From: DASYPQ01 sp041488095
GTDB taxonomy: Bacteria > Planctomycetota > UBA1135 > GCA-002686595
Assembly (NCBI GenBank): GCA_041488095.1
Contig: JBGPOP010000066.1
Span: 1-11,381, forward strand
Direction: 5' to 3'
DNA: 11,381 nucleotides
The notes beneath the pieces were generated by a model. It worked only from the letters and a program-made list of their open reading frames with translations, was not told the DNA's origin and searched no databases. Of the stretch, positions 1 through 10,893 are shown piece after piece (position 1 is the stretch's first letter; each line of letters starts with the position of its first letter). A program made the translations under genes and the position numbers.

Positions 1-3662
<3,662 letters not shown>

Positions 3663-3675
3663 GCCTCGCGCAGGG

Positions 3676-3704
3676 TTGAAGAACGAACCCGGGGCCGATA
3701 GAAT
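3676..3704 (+). promoter_or_regulatory. Probable sigma70-type promoter for the str operon
   Basis: TTGAAG (3676-3681) and TAGAAT (3699-3704) are separated by exactly 17 bases, matching consensus at 4 of 6 and 5 of 6 positions. Transcription would begin near 3711, leaving about 23 bases before the rpsL start. The -10 box lies in the loop between CGGGG (3690-3694) and CCCCG (3705-3709). The -35 box overlaps a second small inverted repeat, GGGTT (3673-3677) with AACCC (3686-3690). Those repeats could be an operator or a weak structure; the sequence does not decide. Confidence 0.6.
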
Positions 3705-3733
3705 CCCCGCCCCCGAAGAGACGGATCACACGG

Positions 3734-4108
3734 ATGCCCACGATCAATCAACTGGTGCGCAAGGGCCGGAAGAACGTGTACCGGCGCTCGAAGTCGCCCG
3801 TGCTCGACGCCTGCCCGCAGAAACGCGGGGTGTGCCTGGTCGTCAAGACGCAGACGCCCAAGAAGCCCAACTCGGCTCTGCGCAAAGTCGCGCGCGTGCG
3901 GCTCTCGAACGGCAAGGAGATCACCTGCTACATCCCCGGCGAGGGGCACAACCTCCAGGAGCACTCGGTCGTGCTGGTGCGCGGCGGGAGGGTGCGCGAC
4001 CTGCCCGGCGTGCGCTACCACATCCTGCGCGGGACGCTCGACTCCTCGGGCGTCGACGGGCGCACCAAGAGCCGCTCGAAGTACGGCACCAAGCGCCCGA
4101 AGAAGTAG
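3734..4108 (+). CDS. rpsL: 30S ribosomal protein S12
   Basis: 124 residues, the same length as E. coli S12 and alignable without gaps. S12 lies at the decoding centre of the 30S subunit and helps monitor codon-anticodon pairing. The conserved core T-P-K-K-P-N-S-A-L-R-K starts at residue 41, so the streptomycin-linked Lys43 is present. The second streptomycin site reads G-G-R-V-R-D-L-P-G, with Arg at residue 88 (codon CGC at 3995-3997) where E. coli has Lys. Asp89, the residue methylthiolated by RimO in E. coli, is kept. The ATG at 3734 follows a short leader with only a weak Shine-Dalgarno (GAAGAG at 3715-3720). It is the first gene of the str operon, 21 bases before rpsG. Confidence 0.99.
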   Translation: MPTINQLVRKGRKNVYRRSKSPVLDACPQKRGVCLVVKTQTPKKPNSALRKVARVRLSNGKEITCYIPGEGHNLQEHSVVLVRGGRVRDLPGVRYHILRGTLDSSGVDGRTKSRSKYGTKRPKK

Positions 4109-4129
4109 GGTCCGACCGAGGAAGAGAGC

Positions 4130-4606
4130 ATGCCCCGCAACTACAAGTCCACCGCGGTCCTGGTCAGGCCCGATCCCAAGTTCGGATCGATCCTGGCCAC
4201 GAAGATCATCAACAAGCTCATGTGGGGCGGGAAGAAGAGCACCGCGCAGGCGATCTTCTACGAAGCGCTCGATCTGGCTCACAAGCGCCTGCCCGACGTG
4301 ACCGACCAGGTCGAGATCTTCACCAAGGCGGTCGACAACGTGCGGCCGATGGTCGAGGTCCGATCCAAGCGCGTGGGCGGCGCGAACTATCAGGTGCCGC
4401 GCGAAGTGCGCCGGAACCGCCAGCAGAGCCTTGCGATCCGCTGGCTCATCGACAACGCGCGCAAGAAGAAGGGCAAGCCCATGTCCAAGCGGCTGGCCGA
4501 GGAGCTGGCCGACGCCTGCCAGGGGACCGGCGCCTCGGTGCAGTGGAAGGAAGCCGTCCACAAGATGGCCGAGGCGAACAAGGCCTACGCGCACTACGCC
4601 AATTGA
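4130..4606 (+). CDS. rpsG: 30S ribosomal protein S7
   Basis: 158 residues, normal bacterial length. S7 binds the 3' major domain of 16S rRNA and starts assembly of the 30S head; in E. coli it also represses its own operon. Recognised by the N-terminal M-P-R-N-Y-K, the segment K-I-I-N-K-L-M-W-G-G-K-K-S-T-A and the beta-hairpin stretch V-G-G-A-N-Y-Q-V-P-R-E-V with R-R-N-R-Q-Q-S-L-A-I-R-W. The ATG at 4130 has a usable Shine-Dalgarno, GAGGAAG (4118-4124), and follows rpsL by 21 bases. The TGA stop (4604-4606) shares its last base with the first base of a long inverted repeat. The next gene lies in the same frame, separated only by this one stop codon. Confidence 0.99.
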   Translation: MPRNYKSTAVLVRPDPKFGSILATKIINKLMWGGKKSTAQAIFYEALDLAHKRLPDVTDQVEIFTKAVDNVRPMVEVRSKRVGGANYQVPREVRRNRQQSLAIRWLIDNARKKKGKPMSKRLAEELADACQGTGASVQWKEAVHKMAEANKAYAHYAN

Positions 4607-4668
4607 TACGGTGCCGCGACAGTTTGTCACAGCCGCCGCGGTTGTGACAAACTGTCGCGGCACCGTAT
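4606..4668. repeat. Perfect 26-bp inverted repeat between rpsG and the Tsr3-like gene
   Basis: The arm at 4606-4631 (beginning ATACGGTGCC) and the arm at 4643-4668 (ending GGCACCGTAT) are exact reverse complements over 26 bases. The 11-base centre can pair further (a G-U plus three G-C pairs, leaving a 3-base loop), so the RNA would form a nearly continuous 30-bp hairpin. The left arm begins on the last A of the rpsG stop, and the right arm supplies the AT of the next ATG. There is no U tract, so it is not a textbook intrinsic terminator. The TA dinucleotides near both ends would fit insertion of a TA-targeting miniature element, but this is only a guess. It could instead be a dispersed palindromic repeat, an RNA processing site or a translation switch. 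Confidence 0.95.
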
Positions 4669-5113
4669 GGACGTCCTGATCCTGCGCGATCCGCGCGAAT
4701 CGGTGAGGAAGTGCTCGCTGACGCCGCTGCGCGGTTTCCCCGGCGTGCGCTTCGTGAGCTACCTCAAGGGCCGGCGTCTCGACGCGCGCGGACGGATCCT
4801 GCTGCATCCCGACGGAGAGGAGATCACGTCCGCGGATCGGGGCCGGGGCATCCTGCTCGTCGACTGCGCCTGGAGGCGCGTCGCCGAGCTGCTCGAGAGC
4901 GTCGACGGCGATCCGGCGCCGAGACGCCTCCCACCCCTCGAGACCGCTTACCCGCGCCGGAGCCGGCTCTTTCCTGACCCGCACAGCGGTCTGGCTTCGG
5001 TCGAGGCGCTGTACGCGGCCTCGGCCCTGCTGGCCGAGAGCGAGCCGCGGCTCCTCGACGGCTACCGATGGGCCGGGGAGTTCCTGCGCAAGAACCCCGC
5101 GTTCGCGCGCTGA
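4667..5113 (+). CDS. tsr3: Tsr3-like (DUF367) rRNA aminocarboxypropyltransferase homologue
   Basis: 148 residues. Tsr3 of yeast, human and archaea transfers the 3-amino-3-carboxypropyl group of S-adenosylmethionine to a uridine-derived base in helix 31 of small-subunit rRNA. Matching segments occur in family order: K-C-S-L-T-P-L (15-21, as in K-C-S-G-K-K-L), S-A-D-R (55-58), L-V-D-C-A-W-R-R-V (64-72, as in V-V-D-C-S-W-A-R-L), R-L-P-P-L-E-T-A-Y-P (87-96, as in L-L-P-x-L-V-A-A-N-P), S-V-E-A-L-Y-A-A (111-118) and Y-R-W-A-G-E-F-L (133-140, as in F-K-W-G-H-x-F-L). The N-terminal part lacks the family's W-D-F and C-D-P cysteine. The ATG at 4667 is the only start that keeps the N-terminal motif; it lies in a hairpin arm and has no Shine-Dalgarno. 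It sits between rpsG and the EF-G gene, so co-expression with ribosomal genes is likely. Family assignment is from remembered motifs; activity is inferred. Confidence 0.82.
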   Translation: MDVLILRDPRESVRKCSLTPLRGFPGVRFVSYLKGRRLDARGRILLHPDGEEITSADRGRGILLVDCAWRRVAELLESVDGDPAPRRLPPLETAYPRRSRLFPDPHSGLASVEALYAASALLAESEPRLLDGYRWAGEFLRKNPAFAR

Positions 5114-5131
5114 ACGCCCGGCCGCCCCGTT

Positions 5132-5144
5132 CGCTAACGTAGCG
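5132..5144 (+). promoter_or_regulatory. Possible -10 element in a small palindrome before the EF-G gene
   Basis: CGCTA (5132-5136) and TAGCG (5140-5144) form a short inverted repeat containing TAACGT (5135-5140), which fits a TANNNT-type -10 box 8 bases before the EF-G ATG. No Shine-Dalgarno is visible upstream of that ATG, so a transcript beginning at or near the start codon is conceivable. No convincing -35 box is present, and the 13 bases could equally be chance. Confidence 0.3.
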
Positions 5145-5148
5145 GCCC

Positions 5149-7206
<2,058 letters not shown>

Positions 7207-7232
7207 GCGCTCGCAGGCTCCGCTCCGGCCTT

Positions 7233-7259
7233 CCAAGCCCTTGCCGAGCAAGGGTTTGG
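7233..7259 (+). terminator. Hairpin after the EF-G gene, possible terminator
   Basis: CCAAGCCCTTG (7233-7243) pairs with CAAGGGTTTGG (7249-7259) over 11 bp with one G-U pair, around the loop CCGAG. It begins 27 bases after the EF-G stop and precedes a promoter candidate, the right place for an end to the str transcript. No U tract follows, so termination would be weak or Rho-assisted, or the hairpin may only protect a 3' end. Confidence 0.4.
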
Positions 7260-7353
7260 GGCCTGCCCTCGGCATGCCTCGCCAGCCCCTGGCTCTCTCG
7301 CCGCACCGGATCGGGAGCGCCGGCGCCCTCGGCTCCGCTGCAGCCACCGAAGA

Positions 7354-7382
7354 TTGACGTCGCTGCCTCTCGCGGGTACTCT
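7354..7382 (+). promoter_or_regulatory. Candidate promoter for the S10 operon
   Basis: TTGACG (7354-7359) matches the -35 consensus at 5 of 6 positions. It is followed after exactly 17 bases by TACTCT (7377-7382), a weak -10 with 3 of 6 matches. Transcription would start near 7389, giving a leader of about 130 bases before rpsJ. Support comes from the spacing and from its place between a possible terminator and the first S10-operon gene. Confidence 0.45.
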
Positions 7383-7479
7383 CCTCGCCCCTTTCACCCT
7401 GCGGTGGCGCGCGCGCCCCGCGGACGAGGGAATTTCGAACCCAGCCCGGAAGCATCGTCGATGCGGTCGGGAGGGTCGC

Positions 7480-7498
7480 GGGAGCATTTCCCGCTCCC
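7480..7498 (+). promoter_or_regulatory. Leader hairpin just upstream of the rpsJ ribosome binding site
   Basis: GGGAGC (7480-7485) and GCTCCC (7493-7498) form a 6-bp GC stem around a 7-base loop. It ends about ten bases before the AGGGAG ribosome binding site of rpsJ (7509-7514). S10 leaders in E. coli carry the L4-responsive control, so a regulatory role is possible; the stem is short and no E. coli-like leader structure can be recognised. Confidence 0.3.
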
Positions 7499-7517
7499 TC
7501 GCGCCCGCAGGGAGAGC

Positions 7518-7823
<306 letters not shown>

Positions 7824-8102
7824 TCCCAGGCCTCGAGCGCGTCGCCCGGGCCAGGCCCCGGTGACGTGTCGGATCCGGAGGAAGAGGGAGCACCTCCCCG
7901 CCCTCCACCCGCCGCCGCAGCGACTTCTTTCACCCCCGCGACCTCTCTTCCGGCGTGTGCGCTGGCGCACTCCGCCGGGCTGGAGGCCGCTGCCAGCTGT
8001 CCGGGAGCCGCAGCTCCCGGCACGCCGCGTGGCCAGGCGTCAGGCCGTCCGCTTCGGATGGCCCCTGGTCGAACCGGAACGACACGACGAGTTCAAGGAA
8101 TC
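7824..8102. other. 279-bp gap between rpsJ and rplC
   Basis: No recognisable gene. The frame of rplC stays open back to a GTG at 7866, but the extra residues are Pro/Ala-rich and unlike any L3 N-terminus. The stretch has a purine-rich GGAGGAAGAGGGAG tract (7877-7890) with no plausible start codon behind it, and a strong hairpin at 8001-8020. No clear promoter was found. It may hold a leader or mRNA processing site for the genes from rplC onward. Confidence 0.6.
8001..8020 (+). promoter_or_regulatory. Perfect 8-bp hairpin in the rpsJ-rplC gap
   Basis: CCGGGAGC (8001-8008) and GCTCCCGG (8013-8020) pair fully around the loop CGCA, 82 bases before the rplC start. There is no U tract, so it is not a standard terminator. 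It could belong to a ribosomal-protein leader or mark an mRNA 5' or 3' end. Confidence 0.4.
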
Positions 8103-8750
8103 ATGACGCTGATTCTGGGACGCAAGCGAGGAATGACGCAACTGTTCGCCGAAGACGGCACGGTCACGGGGGTGACCGTGGTCGAGGCCGGTCCGTGCGT
8201 GGTGACGCAGGTGCGCACGCGCGAACGGGACGGCTACGACGCGGTCCAGCTCGGCTTCGAGGACATCACCGACAAGCGCGCCAAGAAGCCCCAGCTCGGC
8301 GCGTTCCGCAAGGCGAACATCACGCCCAAGCGCTTCTTGCGCGAGGAGCGCCTCTACGCACCCGCCCCGGTCGCGGTCGGCGACGCGGTCAAGGTCGATG
8401 CCTTCAAGCCCGGCGACCTGGTGGACGTGATCGGCACGATGAAGGGCCGCGGCTTCGCTGGCACGATCAAGCGTCACGGCTTCCACCGCGGACCCGAGAC
8501 CCACGGCTGCATGAACGTGCGCGACCCCGGCTCGCTGGCCAGCAAGCGCATCGGCAAGGTGATCAAGGGCAAGCGCATGGCCGGCCACTACGGCGCCTCG
8601 CGCCACACCGTCAAGAACCTGTCCGTCGTGAAGGTCGATGCCGAGCGCAACCTGATCTTCCTGGGCGGCGCGGTCGCCGGCCCGAGCAACGGGTTCGTGC
8701 AGGTGTGCACGGCGCGCACGGGCGTGCGGAAGAAGAAGGCACACGCCTAG
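8103..8750 (+). CDS. rplC: 50S ribosomal protein L3
   Basis: 215 residues (E. coli 209). L3 is an early 50S assembly protein whose long loop reaches towards the peptidyl-transferase centre. Recognised by the N-terminal L-I-L-G-R-K-R-G-M-T-Q-L-F, V-V-E-A-G-P-C, K-G-R-G-F-A-G-T-I-K-R-H-G-F, G-K-R-M-A-G-H-Y-G and V-D-A-E-R-N-L. The ATG at 8103 gives the family N-terminus and follows AAGGA (8095-8099) by three bases; the longer open frame upstream is rejected. In the loop that E. coli methylates at Gln150 (PrmB target), this protein reads D-P-G-S-L-A-S-K-R-I-G-K-V: it has Ser at the Gln position and appears one residue shorter. The stop TAG (8748-8750) overlaps the rplD ribosome binding site. Confidence 0.98.
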   Translation: MTLILGRKRGMTQLFAEDGTVTGVTVVEAGPCVVTQVRTRERDGYDAVQLGFEDITDKRAKKPQLGAFRKANITPKRFLREERLYAPAPVAVGDAVKVDAFKPGDLVDVIGTMKGRGFAGTIKRHGFHRGPETHGCMNVRDPGSLASKRIGKVIKGKRMAGHYGASRHTVKNLSVVKVDAERNLIFLGGAVAGPSNGFVQVCTARTGVRKKKAHA

Positions 8751-8764
8751 GAGCGCCGACCTTG
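8749..8764 (+). promoter_or_regulatory. Ribosome binding site that fixes the rplD TTG start
   Basis: AGGAG at 8749-8753 overlaps the rplC stop and stands 8 bases before TTG (8762-8764). The frame from this TTG gives the expected L4 N-terminus, and no ATG or GTG lies in a suitable place, so TTG is the likely start codon. Coupling to rplC translation is likely. Confidence 0.8.
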
Positions 8765-9400
8765 AAGATCCAGAGCTACAAGGCCGGGAAGCTCGGCCAG
8801 GTCGAGTTCGACGCCGCGCCCTTCGGCGAGCGCGTGCTTCACCGCACCCTGAAGGAAGCGGTGGTGATGTTCCAGCGCAACCAGCGCCAGGGCACGCTCA
8901 GCACCCGCGGCCGGGACGACGTGGCGGGCTCCCACAAGAAGCCCTGGAAGCAGAAGCACACCGGCCGCGCGCGCGCCGGCGACCGCAAGTCGCCGATCTG
9001 GCGCGGAGGCGGCACCGTCTTCGGGCCCAAGCCCCGCGACTGGAGCTTCCACATGCCCGCGCAGGCGCGCCGCGTCGCGCTGCGCTCGGCGATCTCCGGG
9101 AAGCTCGCCGACCGGGAGTTGGTGATCGCCGATCTGCCGACATTCGACAAACCCTCGTCCAAGGCCGCGCGCAAGCTCCTGGCCGAGCTCGGCACGCCGC
9201 GGCGGACCCTCATCGTCCTCAACCAGGCCGACCCGAACCTGTGGAAGTCGCTGCGCAACTTCCCGGGGGTCACCGTGCGTACGGCGGCCGAGCTGTGCGC
9301 CCACGACGTCGTCGCGGGCGGGCTGGTCGTGGCCGAGAAGGGCGCGATGAACGCGCTCGCCCAGCGCGTCGGCGCGACGGTCGAGGGAGGTGCGGCATGA
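8762..9400 (+). CDS. rplD: 50S ribosomal protein L4
   Basis: 212 residues from a TTG start. L4 is an early assembly protein whose extended loop lines the peptide exit tunnel; in E. coli it also represses the S10 operon. Recognised by K-P-W-K-Q-K (60-65), T-G-R-A-R-A-G (67-73), S-P-I-W-R-G-G-G and F-G-P-K-P-R-D-W-S. The loop normally reads K-G-T-G-R-A; here residue 66 is His (codon CAC at 8957-8959) in place of the first Gly. Changes in this loop are linked to macrolide resistance in other bacteria. The TGA stop overlaps the rplW start in an ATGA junction, which predicts coupled translation. Confidence 0.98.
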   Translation: MKIQSYKAGKLGQVEFDAAPFGERVLHRTLKEAVVMFQRNQRQGTLSTRGRDDVAGSHKKPWKQKHTGRARAGDRKSPIWRGGGTVFGPKPRDWSFHMPAQARRVALRSAISGKLADRELVIADLPTFDKPSSKAARKLLAELGTPRRTLIVLNQADPNLWKSLRNFPGVTVRTAAELCAHDVVAGGLVVAEKGAMNALAQRVGATVEGGAA

Positions 9401-9687
9401 CCAGCCTCGATCGCATGTACCAGATCATCCGGGAGCCCGTGCTCACCGAGAAGGGAACCGACGACAGCGCCGACCGCAACGCCTACCACTTCCGAGTTCC
9501 GCTCGATGCCAACAAGATCGAGATCCGCCAGGCGGTGGAACGTCTGTTCAAGGTCAAGGTGCTCCAGGTGAACACGCTGCGCGTGGAGGGCCGGGTGCGT
9601 CGACGCGGATATGCCGCGGGCCGGACCCCCGATTGGAAGAAGGCCATGGTGACCCTGCGCGCGGGGGACACCATCGAGATCCTGTAG
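9397..9687 (+). CDS. rplW: 50S ribosomal protein L23
   Basis: 96 residues, typical bacterial length. L23 sits at the exit of the peptide tunnel, where trigger factor and SRP dock. Recognised by I-I-R-E-P-V-L-T-E-K, A-N-K-I-E-I-R-Q-A-V-E, L-F-K-V-K-V-L-Q-V-N-T and D-W-K-K-A-M-V-T-L. The frame is open further upstream, but the ATG at 9397 gives the family N-terminus, has GGAGG (9386-9390) six bases ahead and overlaps the rplD stop by four bases. Confidence 0.98.
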   Translation: MTSLDRMYQIIREPVLTEKGTDDSADRNAYHFRVPLDANKIEIRQAVERLFKVKVLQVNTLRVEGRVRRRGYAAGRTPDWKKAMVTLRAGDTIEIL

Positions 9688-9721
9688 GCGCCCGCGAGGA
9701 GCCCCTCGGAGAGCAACCCCC

Positions 9722-10564
9722 ATGGCCATCAAGCAGTACCGACCCACGTCGCCAGGCCGCCGGGCCGGAAGCGTGCTCGACTACGCCGAGATCACGACGA
9801 CCACGGCGGAGAGGAGCCTCCTCCTGCCCGTGCGCAAGACGGGCGGGCGCAACAACCACGGCCACCTGACGCGGCGCCATCGCGGCGGCGGCAACAAGCG
9901 GATGTACCGCATCATCGACTTCAAGCGGGACAAGGACGGAGTGCCGGCTCGCGTGGCGACGATCGAGTACGATCCCAACCGCTCGGCGAACATCGCGCTC
10001 TTGCACTACGCCGACGGCGAGAAGCGCTACATCGTCGCGCCCCTGGGTCTCTCGGTCGGACAGAAGCTCTCCTCCGGTCCGGGCTCCGAGCCGCTGGTGG
10101 GCAACACGCTGACGCTCGCCGACGTCCCGGTGGGACTGGAGATCCACAACATCGAGCTCTCGCCGGGCCGGGGCGGGCAGCTGTGCCGGTCGGCGGGCTC
10201 GGTCGCGCAGCTCACCGCGCGCGAGGGCCAGTACGCGATCGTCCAGCTCTCCTCCGGCGAGCTCCGCAAGGTCCACGTGCGCTGCCGCGCTACGATCGGC
10301 CGCATGGGCAATACCGACCACCAGAACGTCAGCCTGGGCAAGGCCGGCCGGAAGCGGCACATGGGCCACCGCCCCTCGGTGCGCGGCACTGCACAGAACC
10401 CGGTCGACCACCCCATGGGCGGAGGCGAGGGCCGCACAGCCGGCGGTCGCCATCCCTGTTCGCCGAGCGGCGTGCTGGCGAAGGGCGGCAAGACGCGGCG
10501 GCCCAACCACCCGACCGACAAGTTCATCCTGCGGCGCCGCAAGCCCGGACCGCACAACTCGTGA
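9722..10564 (+). CDS. rplB: 50S ribosomal protein L2
   Basis: 280 residues (E. coli 273). L2 binds 23S rRNA near the peptidyl-transferase centre and bridges the subunits. Recognised by the N-terminal Y-R-P-T-S-P-G-R-R, the stretch G-G-R-N-N-H-G-H-L-T-R-R-H-R-G-G-G, I-E-Y-D-P-N-R-S-A and the C-terminal N-P-V-D-H-P-M-G-G-G-E-G-R. The functionally important His (E. coli His229) is present as residue 230; the second His of the usual D-H-P-H is Met here, and the usual P-W-G after it is P-S-G. The start follows GGAG (9708-9711) by ten bases and lies 34 bases after rplW. The tail is a few residues longer than in E. coli. Confidence 0.99.
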   Translation: MAIKQYRPTSPGRRAGSVLDYAEITTTTAERSLLLPVRKTGGRNNHGHLTRRHRGGGNKRMYRIIDFKRDKDGVPARVATIEYDPNRSANIALLHYADGEKRYIVAPLGLSVGQKLSSGPGSEPLVGNTLTLADVPVGLEIHNIELSPGRGGQLCRSAGSVAQLTAREGQYAIVQLSSGELRKVHVRCRATIGRMGNTDHQNVSLGKAGRKRHMGHRPSVRGTAQNPVDHPMGGGEGRTAGGRHPCSPSGVLAKGGKTRRPNHPTDKFILRRRKPGPHNS

Positions 10565-10593
10565 GTCCCGCTTGAGAAGGAAGCCGTAGAGAC

Positions 10594-10893
10594 ATGGGCC
10601 GTAGCAGCAAGAAGGGGCCCTTCATCGACCTGCACCTCATGAAGAAGGTGCTCGCCGAGAGCCGGAAGGGCACGAAGAACCCGATCAAGACCTGGTCGCG
10701 GCGCAGCACGATCCCGCCCGATTTCATCGGGCACACGTTCATGGTCCACAACGGGCGCCAGCACCTGAAAGTGGTCGTCACCGAGGACATGGTCGGGCAC
10801 AAGCTCGGCGAATTCGCACACACGCGCGTCTTCCGCGGCCACACCAACCGCAAGGAAGAGGGGAAGGTCCCGGAAGGAGCGCCGCCGGCATGA
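10594..10893 (+). CDS. rpsS: 30S ribosomal protein S19
   Basis: 99 residues. S19 lies in the 30S head and contacts S13 and 16S rRNA. Recognised by S-S-K-K-G-P-F-I-D, I-K-T-W-S-R-R-S-T-I-P-P-D-F-I-G-H-T, V-H-N-G-R-Q-H and E-D-M-V-G-H-K-L-G-E-F. The last ten or so residues (K-V-P-E-G-A-P-P-A) are a short variable tail. AAGGA (10577-10581) is 12 bases before the ATG, a long spacing. The TGA stop overlaps the rplV ATG by four bases (ATGA). Confidence 0.99.
   Translation: MGRSSKKGPFIDLHLMKKVLAESRKGTKNPIKTWSRRSTIPPDFIGHTFMVHNGRQHLKVVVTEDMVGHKLGEFAHTRVFRGHTNRKEEGKVPEGAPPA

Larger units (their letters stand above)
7207..7517. other. 311-bp gap where tuf is normally found
   Basis: No open frame here looks like a protein, and no remnant of EF-Tu is visible. 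The stretch contains a hairpin shortly after the EF-G stop, a promoter candidate in the middle, a small palindrome GCATCG-T-CGATGC (7452-7464) and a GC-rich leader hairpin just before the rpsJ ribosome binding site. It reads as the boundary between the str and S10 transcription units. Confidence 0.7.

Noticed and set aside
4606..4668. Reading the long inverted repeat as an ordinary intrinsic terminator
   Set aside because: No U tract follows, and the right arm runs into the start codon of the next gene, so simple termination is a poor fit.
7207..7517. Degenerate tuf remnant
   Set aside because: No EF-Tu motif is visible in any frame of the gap.
7877..7898. Purine-rich GGAGG tract followed by a CACCTCC anti-Shine-Dalgarno-like string
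   Set aside because: It looks like a Shine-Dalgarno/anti-Shine-Dalgarno switch, but no start codon or gene follows at a useful distance; treated as composition.
7866..8102. N-terminal extension of L3 from a GTG at 7866
   Set aside because: The added 79 residues are Pro/Ala-rich without resemblance to L3, and the ATG at 8103 gives the exact family N-terminus with its own ribosome binding site.
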